DNA of 64,000 nucleotides from Janthinobacterium lividum PAMC 25724 (lineage in GTDB: Bacteria > Pseudomonadota > Gammaproteobacteria > Burkholderiales > Burkholderiaceae_D): the NCBI GenBank assembly GCA_000242815.2, contig AHHB01000014.1, positions 1 to 64,000 on the forward strand, read 5' to 3'. The notes below the pieces were generated by a model that saw only the letters and a program-made list of their open reading frames with translations, was not told where the DNA came from and made no database searches. A program made the translations under genes and the position numbers. Shown here one piece after another: positions 9,507 to 18,826 of this stretch (position 1 is the stretch's first letter; every line of letters starts with the position of its first letter).

Positions 9507-9617
9507 CATGGGTCCCAGAAGCGGTGCATGCGCCATTGCCCGGCAAGTTTGCCGACAACAGCGCGGTGACAGGAAAAAACACTATGTTGCGCCGCAGCGC
9601 CAAACGTGGCCAGCAGA

Positions 9618-9633
9618 ATAACAATTTTGTTAT
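9618..9633. promoter_or_regulatory. Palindrome between LysR and HD-GYP genes
   Basis: The perfect 16-bp palindrome ATAACAATTTTGTTAT lies in the intergenic region between divergent genes. It is a candidate LysR-type operator, although the spacing (ATA, ten bases, TAT) is one base off the classical Nac site. Confidence 0.45.
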
Positions 9634-9684
9634 ACTCATTCTAGCGCCTTCGGTGTTCCAGGCGCGCATTTGTGGGATGACAGC

Positions 9685-10911
9685 ATGCTCAAGAAAGTGG
9701 ATTCGTCTCAGCTAAAAGTGGGTATGTATATCCACGACCTCAGTTGCGATTGGATGACGCATCCGTTCGTGCGCAACCGTTTCCTGTTGCGCAGCGACGA
9801 AGAAATCAGCAAGATTGTGCAAGCCGGCATCCACGACGTGGTGATCGATAGCGGCAAGGGCCTCGATGTGGAGGATGCGCCCACCGTGGCGCAGGCGCAG
9901 GCCGAGACGGAACGCGAACTGGTGCTGATCGCTACTGCGCCACAGGTGGTCACGCGCGTGTCGCTGGGCATGGAGCTGGCGCGCGCCGCCCAAGTGCGGC
10001 GGCAGGCATCGAGCCTGGTGCGCACGGTGATGGCCGATGTGCGCCTGGGCAAGGCCGTCGAGATCGACCGCGTGCAGCACACGGTGCAAGATATCACCGA
10101 ATCGATCTTGCGCAATCCCGGTGCCTTGGTCGGCTTGTTGCGTATCAAGAGCAAGGACGATTACACCTTCTTGCATTCCGTTAGCGTATGCGCGCTACTG
10201 GTGGCGTTTTGCCGCTCGCGCGGTGTCGATAGTGCCACCACGCACCAGGCCGGCCTGGGCGGCTTGCTGCACGACACGGGCAAGGCGCTGGTGTCTGACA
10301 GCGTGCTGAACAAACCCGGCCCCCTGACGACGGAAGAATTTGCCCTGATCAAGCGCCATCCGCGCGATGGCTACGACATCCTGTGCCGCGTGCCCGAGCT
10401 GGGCCCGATTCCCCTCGACATCACCCTGCACCACCATGAGCGGCGCGACGGCAGCGGCTACCCCGACCAGTTGGCAGGTGATGCCATCAGCGAGTTGGCG
10501 CAGATGGCCGCCATCGTCGACGTGTATGACGCGCTGACGTCCGACCGCAGCTATCACAAGGGCATCGCCGCCGCCGAAGCCTTGCGCAAGATTTATGAAT
10601 GGAGCAAATTCCATTTCAATCCTGTGTTTGCGCAGGATTTCATGCGCTGTGTGGGGATTTATCCGGTGGGCACCATGGTGATGCTGGAATCGGGCCGTCT
10701 GGCCGTCGTCATCGAGGCGCACGAGAGCAACCTGCTGGCGCCAAAGGTGAATGTATTTTTCAGTACCAAGAGCAATGCCTACATCAAGCCGGAAACGCTC
10801 GATTTGTCGCGCGGCTTCGGCTTCGGCGGCGGCGACAAGATCGTCGGCCATGAGTCGGCTGCCAAGTGGCAGGTCGATCCCATGCGCTTTCTCTCCCTTG
10901 CGGACGCCTGA
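9685..10911 (+). CDS. HD-GYP domain cyclic-di-GMP phosphodiesterase with DUF3391 N-terminus
   Basis: A 408-residue cytosolic protein that should hydrolyse the second messenger cyclic di-GMP. Residues about 1-140 match the DUF3391 module that often precedes HD-GYP domains (LKVGMYIHDL, then SWMT-like sequence). The HD-GYP domain covers about 150-345, with the metal-binding HDTGK near 196 and the signature HHERRDGSGYP near 249. The frame runs from a TTG at 9670, but the ATG at 9685 is more likely. The convergent neighbour is a GGDEF protein, so the pair puts synthesis and breakdown of the same messenger side by side, just upstream of the Tad pilus locus. Confidence 0.9.
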   Translation: MLKKVDSSQLKVGMYIHDLSCDWMTHPFVRNRFLLRSDEEISKIVQAGIHDVVIDSGKGLDVEDAPTVAQAQAETERELVLIATAPQVVTRVSLGMELARAAQVRRQASSLVRTVMADVRLGKAVEIDRVQHTVQDITESILRNPGALVGLLRIKSKDDYTFLHSVSVCALLVAFCRSRGVDSATTHQAGLGGLLHDTGKALVSDSVLNKPGPLTTEEFALIKRHPRDGYDILCRVPELGPIPLDITLHHHERRDGSGYPDQLAGDAISELAQMAAIVDVYDALTSDRSYHKGIAAAEALRKIYEWSKFHFNPVFAQDFMRCVGIYPVGTMVMLESGRLAVVIEAHESNLLAPKVNVFFSTKSNAYIKPETLDLSRGFGFGGGDKIVGHESAAKWQVDPMRFLSLADA

Positions 10912-10981
10912 TCAGGTTTTTTTGTTTTTGACTGAGAGCGCCTGCAACGCCGCCATGGACGTTTTCTCAGGTGTTCAACAC

Positions 10982-12028
10982 TCAAAAAAATTCCGCTGTG
11001 TCATTGGAGGCAATCGCCGATAACAGGCCCTTTTCGACCAGCTCGTCATAGTGGCAAGCCAGGTTGCGGCCATGGCTTTTCGCGTAGTACAGAGCCTGGT
11101 CGGCACGCCCGAGAATGATGACGGGCGCCTCGTAGGCATTGAGGCTGACGAAGCCCACGCTGACGGTCACTCTGCCCACTTGCGGGAAGTCGTGTGCTTC
11201 GACATTGGCGCGGAAGCGGTCGATGATTTTCTGCGCATTTTCCAGGGTGATCGAGCGCAGCAGTACGACGAATTCTTCGCCGCCGAAGCGGAAGATGCGA
11301 TCTTGCGAGCGGAACGATGATTGCAGCTGGTTGGCGATCAGGATCAGCACTTCATCGCCATACAGGTGGCCAAACTTATCATTGACCATTTTGAAATGAT
11401 CGACGTCGATCACGGCCAGCCATTGCCGTTCCGTGTCCGTATGATGGCGCCGTTCTTCATCGACGGGACGCTGCTTCTCCGTTTCCTGTTCACCATGGTT
11501 TTGCAGGATTTTCGCCAGTTGGTCGTCGAAAGTCTTGCGATTTAACAAGCCGGTGAGTGAATCGCGTTCGCTGTAGTCGAGCAGGTTCTGGAAATTGCGG
11601 TACACGCTGACGATGCCCCCAATCACCTGGATGGTGGCGCCCGTGTAGGGTGTGGGGTTGGTGATTTCCAGGCAGGTGGTGACCTGGTCGCCGATCCAGA
11701 TGGGCAGCCACAGCAGGTGCCGGCCGTCTGCGCACAAGGTGTCGGCGCTCACCTCATGGCACGCGATGCACGCGGCCAGCGCTGGATAGTCCGACAGCGG
11801 TTCCCCCGGCAGCGACGGATCGGGATTATCTTCCATGCGCGCCACGCTGCCGGCCACGATGACGGCCCGCGACCGCACGTATATCTTGCCCTGTAGGGGG
11901 GTGAGTGCCAGCACACGGGTCTGCGACGCGCAAGCGAGTTCCTGCACCGCCGATATCACCGAGATGTCGAGCATCGTGTGGTCGCGGTGCCCGGTCATGT
12001 CCACCATGTGTTTCAGTAGGGAATCCAT
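10982..12028 (-). CDS. GGDEF domain diguanylate cyclase with GAF-like N-terminus
   Basis: A 348-residue protein starting at the ATG at 12028; a longer frame to 12118 lacks a good start site. Residues about 1-165 look like a GAF-type sensor domain containing a CIACHE motif and another Cys that could bind a cofactor or metal. The GGDEF domain (about 175-335) begins with DSLTGLLNRKTF and has the active site FGGEEF near 250, so it should make cyclic di-GMP. An insert of charged residues (about 193-217) sits after the first helix. No RxxD inhibitory site is obvious. It is divergent from the Tad locus, whose pili are often under cyclic di-GMP control. Confidence 0.88.
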   Translation of the reverse strand: MDSLLKHMVDMTGHRDHTMLDISVISAVQELACASQTRVLALTPLQGKIYVRSRAVIVAGSVARMEDNPDPSLPGEPLSDYPALAACIACHEVSADTLCADGRHLLWLPIWIGDQVTTCLEITNPTPYTGATIQVIGGIVSVYRNFQNLLDYSERDSLTGLLNRKTFDDQLAKILQNHGEQETEKQRPVDEERRHHTDTERQWLAVIDVDHFKMVNDKFGHLYGDEVLILIANQLQSSFRSQDRIFRFGGEEFVVLLRSITLENAQKIIDRFRANVEAHDFPQVGRVTVSVGFVSLNAYEAPVIILGRADQALYYAKSHGRNLACHYDELVEKGLLSAIASNDTAEFF

Positions 12029-12509
12029 TGTCGTTCTCTGAAAAGTAGTCACACAAGTGTTGTCATAACAGCATTGCGTCAAGCAAGAGCATGTTCGCGT
12101 CCGTCTACAAGAAAGCAAGATTTATTTGGTGGCATGACGCTCTTTACCGCAGGGCGAGAGGCCTTTCCAAAGGAGAGCTAAGCAGGATAATGTCTTTTTG
12201 CCTAATAGGCAATTAACGTATGCAATATTTCATGAAAATACATGAGATTCATGCGCCGCGTTGCAAAAAACTTGCCCTGACGAAGGCTTTCAATCCTGAT
12301 CGCAGCATCTGTTCGCGTCAGGCTTCATTTCAACGAGGTTTGATAATTTCCATGTGGAAACTTGTGACGCGTCAATTTGCCAAAACGTGGGCGCTTTATA
12401 GTCTATGCAATGGCGCAGAAATTTACGGCAGGAAACATGTTAGCTGGAATGAGCAATGTTTTACACCCGATTGTGCCAGGGACTTGTGATTCACTTTTGG
12501 GAGTTTGTC
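12029..12509. other. Upstream region between the GGDEF gene and the Tad pilus locus
   Basis: About 480 bases hold no supportable gene; an 89-codon frame from 12220 has no ribosome binding site. A 15-bp palindrome, TTGCCTA-A-TAGGCAA (12198-12212), is a candidate operator. The promoters of the divergent GGDEF gene and of the flp pilin gene must be here. Confidence 0.5.
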
Positions 12510-12692
12510 ATGCATACCTTCCTGTCGGCAGTACAGCAGTTTCTCAAGGATGAGGATGGCATTACGGCCATCGAATACGGCTTGATTGCGGCCGTGATGG
12601 CGACCGCTATTACGGCCGGTTTCTTGCTGATCAAGACCAATTTGCTGGCCGTCCTCACCGACATTTCGTCGAACCTGGTATTGACGCCCTAA
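12510..12692 (+). CDS. flp: Flp/Fap type IVb pilin
   Basis: A 60-residue major pilin of the Tad pilus. After a short leader (residues 1-16) come the G-x4-E processing motif (GITAIEYG) and a hydrophobic helix (about 20-45), as in the Flp family: the prepilin peptidase cuts after the Gly and the helix packs the pilus core. The start at 12510 follows GGGAG, and earlier in-frame codons are not used by this family. A terminator hairpin directly follows, which would let pilin mRNA outnumber that of the machinery genes downstream. Confidence 0.93.
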   Translation: MHTFLSAVQQFLKDEDGITAIEYGLIAAVMATAITAGFLLIKTNLLAVLTDISSNLVLTP

Positions 12693-12699
12693 GCGGGTG

Positions 12700-12740
12700 C
12701 CCGCCGCTGGCCGGCACGTAGTCCGGTGGCGGGTTTTTTT
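12700..12740 (+). terminator. Terminator or attenuator after flp
   Basis: The stem CCCGCC (12700-12705) with GGCGGG (12728-12733) encloses an inner CCGG pairing and is followed by seven T. It lies between the pilin and peptidase genes, so partial termination would favour pilin over the rest of the operon. Confidence 0.75.
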
Positions 12741-12753
12741 CAGGGAGTGTGCC

Positions 12754-13287
12754 ATGCCTGCAACTGCCTTGTGCGACCTGCTGTTGTTGTGCTTTGTGAC
12801 GGCTGCCGCCGTCAGTGATTTGATCCAACGCAAAATTCCGAATTGGCTGGTGCTCGCCGGCATGCTGGCCGCGCTGGCTTTGCATTTGTGGCTGTGGCCG
12901 CACCGCGTGCCGCAGTTGGTGTTCGGTGGCATGGCGACGGGCTTCTTCCTGTTCCTGCCTTTATACCTGCTGCGCGCGATGGCCGCAGGCGACGTCAAGC
13001 TGGTCGCCATGGTGGGTGCCTTCGCCGGTCCGTGGCCCGTGCTGCTGATCTGTTTCGCCACCTTTGTGCTGGGCGGCCTGATGGCCGCGCTGATGCTCAC
13101 TTACCAGGGAAAATGGCGCGCCTGCCTGGGCAATTTGCGCCAGCTGTTGTGGCCGATGATCGCGCGCCTGGCCGGCATTCCCCTGCTACCCATCGCATTG
13201 GGCAGCGGCGCTAGCGTGGGTAATTTGCCGTACGGACTGGCCATTGCCCTGGGCTGCCTGGTGGTGCAAGGGCGACATTATTTCTGA
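12754..13287 (+). CDS. cpaA: Prepilin peptidase (CpaA/TadV)
   Basis: A 177-residue integral membrane aspartic protease (A24 family) that removes the Flp leader. The first catalytic Asp is in AAVSDLIQRKIPNW (about residue 19) and the second in the AAGDVKLVAM motif (about 73); both are typical of CpaA/TadV. About five or six hydrophobic segments span the chain. It lacks the N-methylase domain of PilD, as expected for Tad systems. A GGGAG site precedes the ATG at 12754. It sits directly after the pilin gene. Confidence 0.92.
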   Translation: MPATALCDLLLLCFVTAAAVSDLIQRKIPNWLVLAGMLAALALHLWLWPHRVPQLVFGGMATGFFLFLPLYLLRAMAAGDVKLVAMVGAFAGPWPVLLICFATFVLGGLMAALMLTYQGKWRACLGNLRQLLWPMIARLAGIPLLPIALGSGASVGNLPYGLAIALGCLVVQGRHYF

Positions 13288-13380
13288 TTGTCATTTATTG
13301 CTTTGAATCAATGGGTGCCAGTCCCCGCTGGCTAGAATGACTTCTGTTCAATGCAGTCTTAACTGGCTTGGAGGCACAGG

Positions 13381-14745
13381 ATGACCGAGGTCGACTATTC
13401 CATCAGCGCCGAGAGTGCGCCGCGTTCCGCCGACGCGAACCTGATGCCGCCCTTGCCGCCGCAGCCGAAAAGCTTGCGCGAAACAGGCCTGGAGCGCCCG
13501 CTGGTGGTCGAGCTGATCGCCAAGCTGATGTTTGTGAGCGGCAGGACGCACCTGTCCGCATTGACGACGCGCTTGCGCCTGTCGCTCAATGTCTTGCGCG
13601 AAGTGCTCGATTTCATGCTGACCGAGCAGATGGCCGAAGTGGCCTGGCGTGGCGAATCCGAGATCGACGTACAGTACCAGCTGACGGCTGCCGGCAAGCA
13701 GCGCGCCAGCGCCTTCCTCGAGCGCTGCGCGTATATCGGCGCCGCTCCCGTCACCTTGGAAGCCTACCGCGCCATGGTGGCGCGCCAGTCGTGGCTGGCG
13801 CAGGAGCAGCGTGTGAGCAGCGATGACCTCGCTGCCGTGCTGAGCCGCACCCATGCGGCGCCGGGCATGCTCGATGTGGTGGGGGCGGCGCTGCACTCGG
13901 GGCGCTCGCTGCTGCTGTACGGTCCGCCTGGCAGCGGCAAGTCGACGCTGGCGCTGCAACTGGGACACTTGTTGCAAGGGCTGGTCGCCGTGCCGTACGC
14001 CATCGTGGTCGGCCAGGACATTATCCAATTGTATGATCCGACGCAGCACTTGCCACCGGCACCGCAGCATGTCAGCCATGCGCGCCAGGCTCTGGAGCGG
14101 CGCAGCACCGACATTCGCTGGGTGCTATGCCAGCGTCCCGTGATCCATGTGGGTGCCGAGCTCGACGCCGGCATGCTGGAGCTGCGCCATGACGCCAGCG
14201 GCGGCTGTTACCAGGCGCCGCCACATGTGAGGGCAAATAACGGCATGCTGATCATCGACGACCTGGGCTGTCAGCGCCTGGGTGCACCGGAACTGCTGAC
14301 GCGGCTGCTGGCGCGTGGCAGCGATCAGCTGGGCCTGCCTGGTGGCGTGCAGATTAGCGTGCCCTTCGACAACGCCCTGGTGCTAGCCACGAATGTGGCG
14401 CCGGGTGAGCTGTTCGATCCGACCTTGCTGCGCCGCATCGGCTACAAGGTGCAGGTGGGGCCGCTGGCCGAAAGCGCCTATTGCGCCCTGTTCCGCCAGC
14501 AATGCCGCCAGGTCGGCATGGCCATCAATGAGGCGGCGCTGAACCATCTGCTACAGTTGCATGGCGCCCAGGGACGACCCTTGCTGGCCAGTTATCCGCA
14601 GGAATTGCTGGCACGCATAGGCGACTTTGCTGGCTTTGCCGGCTGCGAAGCGCGCCTGACAGTGGCCACCCTGGAGCAGGCTTGGAGCAGCTTGTTTGCC
14701 AGCTGCGACATACCGGCCGCCAGCCTGTGCGAGCGCATCGCATGA
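13381..14745 (+). CDS. AAA+ ATPase of the Tad locus with N-terminal winged-helix-like domain
   Basis: A 454-residue cytosolic protein. Residues about 30-130 resemble a winged helix (LVVELIAKLMFVSGRTHLSALTTRLRL, then VQYQLTAAGKQRA). The ATPase core (about 165-370) has Walker A GPPGSGKST and Walker B NGMLIIDDLG, and a Cys-rich insert. It is not one of the classical tad genes, yet the stop of this gene overlaps the start of cpaB (ATGA), so it is co-translated with the pilus machinery. It may be a regulatory or remodelling ATPase of the pilus. The exact function is unknown; other beta-proteobacterial tad loci seem, from memory, to have it too. Confidence 0.75.
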   Translation: MTEVDYSISAESAPRSADANLMPPLPPQPKSLRETGLERPLVVELIAKLMFVSGRTHLSALTTRLRLSLNVLREVLDFMLTEQMAEVAWRGESEIDVQYQLTAAGKQRASAFLERCAYIGAAPVTLEAYRAMVARQSWLAQEQRVSSDDLAAVLSRTHAAPGMLDVVGAALHSGRSLLLYGPPGSGKSTLALQLGHLLQGLVAVPYAIVVGQDIIQLYDPTQHLPPAPQHVSHARQALERRSTDIRWVLCQRPVIHVGAELDAGMLELRHDASGGCYQAPPHVRANNGMLIIDDLGCQRLGAPELLTRLLARGSDQLGLPGGVQISVPFDNALVLATNVAPGELFDPTLLRRIGYKVQVGPLAESAYCALFRQQCRQVGMAINEAALNHLLQLHGAQGRPLLASYPQELLARIGDFAGFAGCEARLTVATLEQAWSSLFASCDIPAASLCERIA

Positions 14746-15602
14746 AGAACCGGCGCGCCCTACTGATGATGGCCCTGGCGGTTTTGCTGGGCCTGCTTGC
14801 CGTGCTGCTGGCCTCGCACTGGCTGCTGCGCCAGACGCCAGCGGGCAAGGGCAAGATCGTCGTGGCCGCCAGCGATGTCAACCTGGGCCAGCGCCTGACG
14901 CCTGAAATGCTGCGCCTGGCCGAGTGGCCGGCGGAAAGCTTGCCACAGGGCGCGCTGCAAGACCCGACAAAACTGGCGGGACGGGTGCTGAAAATCAGCG
15001 TGCTGCGCGGCGAGCCGCTGAGCGAAGCCAAGTTCGCGCCGGTGGGCACGCTGGGCGGCCTGTCGGCCCTGATTACGCAAGGGCGGCGCGCCATCACCGT
15101 GCGCGTCAACGACGTGATCGGCGTGGCCGGCTTTGCCTTGCCGGGCAATTATGTCGACATCATCGTGAGCACCCAGCAAGATGCCGGCGATCGCGCGTTT
15201 CCGCAAAGTCGCAACATTTCCAAGATCGTCCTCGAACGTATCCTGGTACTGGCCGTGGCGCAGGAAGTGGGACGCGACGAGACCAAGCCGCGCGTGGTCA
15301 ATGCGGTGACCTTGGAAGTGACGCCGGAACAGGCGGAAAACCTCGATCTGGCGCGCAGCGTGGGCAGCCTGTCGCTGGTGCTGCGCAACCAGGTCGACCC
15401 GCAGCCTGGCGTGACAGCGGGCGCCACCAAGCTGACCCTGCTGGGCGGGCCGCACGAAGCCGAGCCGATTTCCGCGCCTGCCGCCGTGCCACTACCTGCC
15501 GTGGTGCCGCGCCCGGTACGCGTGGCGAAGGCGCCGCTGCCGCCACTGCGCCAGTGCAGCGGCGTCATCGATGCGACGCGTCAGTCGCGCGAATGTTTTT
15601 AG
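14742..15602 (+). CDS. cpaB: Flp pilus assembly protein CpaB/RcpC
   Basis: A 286-residue protein starting in a 4-bp overlap with the ATPase gene. It has one N-terminal membrane helix (about residues 6-25) followed by an SAF domain (about 38-105) and the RcpC region (about 110-225), which includes LITQGRRAITVRVNDVIGVAGF and LPGNYVDIIVS. CpaB sits in the periplasm and works with the secretin, probably gating or stabilising the pore. The C-terminal tail is Pro rich with two Cys. The length is usual for the family. Confidence 0.92.
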   Translation: MKNRRALLMMALAVLLGLLAVLLASHWLLRQTPAGKGKIVVAASDVNLGQRLTPEMLRLAEWPAESLPQGALQDPTKLAGRVLKISVLRGEPLSEAKFAPVGTLGGLSALITQGRRAITVRVNDVIGVAGFALPGNYVDIIVSTQQDAGDRAFPQSRNISKIVLERILVLAVAQEVGRDETKPRVVNAVTLEVTPEQAENLDLARSVGSLSLVLRNQVDPQPGVTAGATKLTLLGGPHEAEPISAPAAVPLPAVVPRPVRVAKAPLPPLRQCSGVIDATRQSRECF

Positions 15603-15617
15603 CTACCTAGCTCAACC

Positions 15618-17087
15618 ATGGACACGCTCATGAACCGCGCCCTGCTGACACTGTGCTGCCTGCTGTTACCGCTTGCCAGCGCGGTGGCCGATCCTGGCCT
15701 GCGCTGCGGCGGAGAAGCGGCGACACCCGGTAACTTGCAGTTGCAGGTGGGCAAGTCGAGCATGCTGCGCCTGCCCGAGACAGTGCTCGCGCGCAGCGTT
15801 GGCAATCCGGCTGTGCTGCAAGCCATGCTGGTAGCGCCCGATACTTTATATATGCTCGGCGTCGACGTCGGCAGCACCAACATGATCATCCAGGGACGCA
15901 GCGGCGTGTGCAGCGTGGTGAACGTCAGCGTCAGCATGGACCCGGCCGGCTTGCAGGCCACGCTGGCGGCCTTGATGCCGGAAGAAAAAGCCATCCGCGT
16001 GACGGCCGTGGCCGACACCTTGGTGCTGTCGGGTACGGTACAGGATGCGGACGCCGTGCTGCGCGCCGTCGAGTTGGCGTACGCTTATGTGCGTCGCGCA
16101 ACGTCGCCGCTGGCGCTGCCCAAGAGCGCCGCTGGCGCTGCCGGGCCGCTGGCAGCCACGGCGCCCGCTGGTGGCGCGGGCAGCGTGAATAGCCGCGTCA
16201 TCAATATGCTCGACATCAGTGCGCCGCAGCAAGTCATGCTGGCCGTGCAGATCGCCGAAGTGTCGAAGTCCCTGCTGGAGCGGCTGGAAGCAGGCGCTAC
16301 CCTACGGTTTGCGTCCGGCAGTTGGGCCACCACCTTGCTATCGAATTTTTTGAGCGGTACGGCCAAGGGCTTGCTCGACGTGCGCAAATCGAATGGCCAG
16401 CAACTGAGCATCGCGGCGCAGAAACAGGATGGCCTGGTGCGCATCCTGGCCGAACCGACGGTGATGGCGATCAGCGGGCAAGAGGGCAGTTTTTTGGCCG
16501 GTGGCAAGATCTTCATTCCCGTCGGTCAAGACAATAACAAGATCACGCTGGAAGAGCGCGAGTATGGCGTCGGCCTGCGCTTCACGCCCACCGTGCTGTC
16601 GGGCGGGCGCATCAACCTGAAGGTGGCGCCGGAAGTGTCGGAACTGTCGCGCGACGGGGTGGGCATTTCCGCAGCTGGTGTCAGCGGACGCTCTATTTTG
16701 CCCGTCATCACCACGCGGCGCGCCTCGACCACGGTGCAGTTGTACGACGGCCAGAGCTACGCCATCGGCGGCCTGATCAAGAACAACCAGGTGAGTAACA
16801 TCAGCGGCGTGCCCTGGCTCAGCGAAGTGCCTATCCTCGGTGCGCTGTTTCGCAGCACGGATTTCCAGCATGACCGCACGGAATTGCTGTTTGTCATTAC
16901 CGCGCACCTGGTCAAACCCTTGCCTGCGGACGCCGTGCTGCCGACGGCGCAGCTGGCGCCTCCTACGCGCACGGACTTGATGTTGGACGGCAAGATGGAA
17001 GGGACGCTGGCGCCGGCATCCGTGTCGCCGCCCGTGCTGCAGCCCCTGCCGACAATGCGCGCAGCCAACGGCTTCGAGCTCAAATGA
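15618..17087 (+). CDS. cpaC: Type IVb pilus secretin CpaC/RcpA
   Basis: A 489-residue outer-membrane secretin through which the Tad pilus passes. A signal peptide (residues about 5-24) is followed by an N-terminal domain (about 38-115) and a BON-like segment (about 120-160). The conserved secretin core (about 190-440) contains ARAS-type repeats, the VPWLSEVPILGALF signature and the TELLFVITAHLVKP end. The ATG at 15618 or at 15630 are both possible starts; 15618 is taken. A Pro-rich tail follows. It lies in the cpaB-cpaC order standard for tad loci. Confidence 0.93.
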   Translation: MDTLMNRALLTLCCLLLPLASAVADPGLRCGGEAATPGNLQLQVGKSSMLRLPETVLARSVGNPAVLQAMLVAPDTLYMLGVDVGSTNMIIQGRSGVCSVVNVSVSMDPAGLQATLAALMPEEKAIRVTAVADTLVLSGTVQDADAVLRAVELAYAYVRRATSPLALPKSAAGAAGPLAATAPAGGAGSVNSRVINMLDISAPQQVMLAVQIAEVSKSLLERLEAGATLRFASGSWATTLLSNFLSGTAKGLLDVRKSNGQQLSIAAQKQDGLVRILAEPTVMAISGQEGSFLAGGKIFIPVGQDNNKITLEEREYGVGLRFTPTVLSGGRINLKVAPEVSELSRDGVGISAAGVSGRSILPVITTRRASTTVQLYDGQSYAIGGLIKNNQVSNISGVPWLSEVPILGALFRSTDFQHDRTELLFVITAHLVKPLPADAVLPTAQLAPPTRTDLMLDGKMEGTLAPASVSPPVLQPLPTMRAANGFELK

Positions 17088-17103
17088 GACGGGGAGATAT
17101 ACC

Positions 17104-17406
17104 ATGCCAAACTCGCTTTTGATGTTGTTGCGGCGCCTGGCGGCGCTGCTGCTGGCGCTGCAGCTGGCTGCCTGTACGCATGGCAGCACGCCGCAGCTGG
17201 ACCGGCGCTTTGGCGACGCCGTGCGCCTGGCCATGGCGCAGCAGGTGCGCGATCCGTCCAGCGCCGGCAACCGCCTGCCGGCCGATGGCCTTGATGGCCC
17301 CAGCGCGCACGCCATCATGCAGCGCTACCGTGCCGCGTTTGCCGAACCGCACGGGCAGGCCCCGCAGCCCGTGCAATTTATGCTGGGAGGCGGCAATGGC
17401 AAATAG
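17104..17406 (+). CDS. Small Tad-locus lipoprotein
   Basis: A 100-residue predicted lipoprotein. The hydrophobic signal (about residues 5-20) ends in the lipobox LAAC with the lipid-carrying Cys near 24. The mature part is short, basic then neutral, and has no recognisable domain. It takes the CpaD-like position after the secretin, where many tad loci carry a pilotin-like lipoprotein, but the sequence is not enough to call it CpaD. It overlaps the next gene by 11 bases, so it belongs to the same operon. Confidence 0.75.
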   Translation: MPNSLLMLLRRLAALLLALQLAACTHGSTPQLDRRFGDAVRLAMAQQVRDPSSAGNRLPADGLDGPSAHAIMQRYRAAFAEPHGQAPQPVQFMLGGGNGK

Positions 17407-18826
17407 AAGTCAGCGCCAGCGCGGGGCGATACTGATCGCCTTTTCCATCCTGCTGATCGTGGTGCTGGGCTTTATCGGCCTGGCATTAGACGTGGGACAG
17501 GTCATCGGTCGCAAGACGGAACTGCAGAACCTGGCCGACAATGCGGCGCTGGCAGCGGCGGCGGAACTGGTGGGTACGCCCGAGGGCCTGCTCGTTGCCG
17601 TGGAAAGAGCCAAGCACAGTGCGGCCGACCGGAGTGTATGGCGGCGCCGCATGGAGGGCGCCATCCTGTCCGATGCCAGCATCCGCTTCGCCAGCGCACC
17701 CGACGCGCCCGCCAGTGAGTGGTATGCGGCGGGCGCCGTGCCCGACCCTGCCACGGCGCTGTTCGCGCGCGTCGATACGCAGGCCAATACACCCTCGCTC
17801 GGGCAGGTGGCGACGGCGTTTCTGGGTGCCTGGTCGCCGGCGCTGCGCACGCTGGACACGCGCGCGCGCGCCGTGGCTGGACGGTCCAGCTTGCACTTGA
17901 CGCCACTGGCCATCTGCGCGCTGTCGGGCAGTGCCGCCAGCGCGCGCACGAATGCGGCCCTGCTACCGGCCGTCGAGTTGCTGGAATATGGCTTCCGGCG
18001 TGGCGTGGCGTATAACTTGTTGAAGCTTAATGCGCATGGCGCGGTACCCGAACACTTCGTGCTCAATCCGCTGGGCCAGCCGGGCCTGGTGGGGCCGTCG
18101 CAGCAGGTCAGCGAGTCGAGCGTGCTGCCGTTTGTCTGCAGCGGCACGGTGCTGTATCGGCGCATCGGCAGCGCCCAGGTGCATGTGCACCGACCTTTTC
18201 CCAGCATGCTGTGGCCGGCCTTCAATGCGCGCTTCAACCAGTATGCGGGCAGCGGCTGCCACCCCGTCACGGCGCCACCGGACATGAATATCCGCGCGTA
18301 TCCGAATACGGCCGCGAACTGGTGGATGATGAATATGCCCGATGCCCCCAGCGCCCTGAGCAGCGGCAACCCGTTGTTGTCCGTGGCCGATCCGGAATCG
18401 AACGCGACGCCGCCCGCCGTCGGCAGTTACGGACCGCTGTGGTCGTTTGGCAGGGCGGCCAGGTACAGCAATCCGAAGCCGGCTGGCGGCTACTTGTCGT
18501 TTGCCATCAGCGACTGGGCCAAGCTGTATCCCGCGGCCCCGACCGCGCCGGTCGCCAAGTCCCTCTATCCAAGCGATAAAGCGCCGTATCTGACAACGGC
18601 TTACCAGACTGCGCCTAGCGGCAACACGGGTGTGGCACAGCGGCGCTTGCTGCACATTGCGTTGCTGGCCTGCCCCTTGCCAGCCGGTAATGACGTGCTG
18701 GCGCAGGTGCGCGGTATCGGCCGCTTCTTCATGACGGCGCCGGCCAGCAATGGCATGCTGAGCGCCGAATTTGCCGGCTTGGCGAACGAGGGATCGTTGC
18801 TCGGTCCGGCGGAGCTGCTGCAATGA
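17396..18826 (+). CDS. TadG-like pilus assembly protein
   Basis: Starting at the ATG at 17396 (a longer frame to 17180 runs back through the lipoprotein gene), this is a 476-residue protein. It opens with the RQRGAILIAF-type N-terminus and a membrane helix (about residues 11-32), then TELQNLADNAALAAAAEL, the Flp/TadG-family feature that precedes a large periplasmic domain. Several Cys in the mature part could form disulfides. Length and position fit a minor pseudopilin or TadG homologue (putative Flp pilus-assembly TadE/G-like). It overlaps tadE by 4 bases (ATGA). Confidence 0.85.
   Translation: MANRSQRQRGAILIAFSILLIVVLGFIGLALDVGQVIGRKTELQNLADNAALAAAAELVGTPEGLLVAVERAKHSAADRSVWRRRMEGAILSDASIRFASAPDAPASEWYAAGAVPDPATALFARVDTQANTPSLGQVATAFLGAWSPALRTLDTRARAVAGRSSLHLTPLAICALSGSAASARTNAALLPAVELLEYGFRRGVAYNLLKLNAHGAVPEHFVLNPLGQPGLVGPSQQVSESSVLPFVCSGTVLYRRIGSAQVHVHRPFPSMLWPAFNARFNQYAGSGCHPVTAPPDMNIRAYPNTAANWWMMNMPDAPSALSSGNPLLSVADPESNATPPAVGSYGPLWSFGRAARYSNPKPAGGYLSFAISDWAKLYPAAPTAPVAKSLYPSDKAPYLTTAYQTAPSGNTGVAQRRLLHIALLACPLPAGNDVLAQVRGIGRFFMTAPASNGMLSAEFAGLANEGSLLGPAELLQ

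Noticed and set aside
12220-12489. 89-codon frame upstream of flp
   Set aside because: No ribosome binding site, no recognisable sequence, and it lies in the expected regulatory region of the pilin operon.
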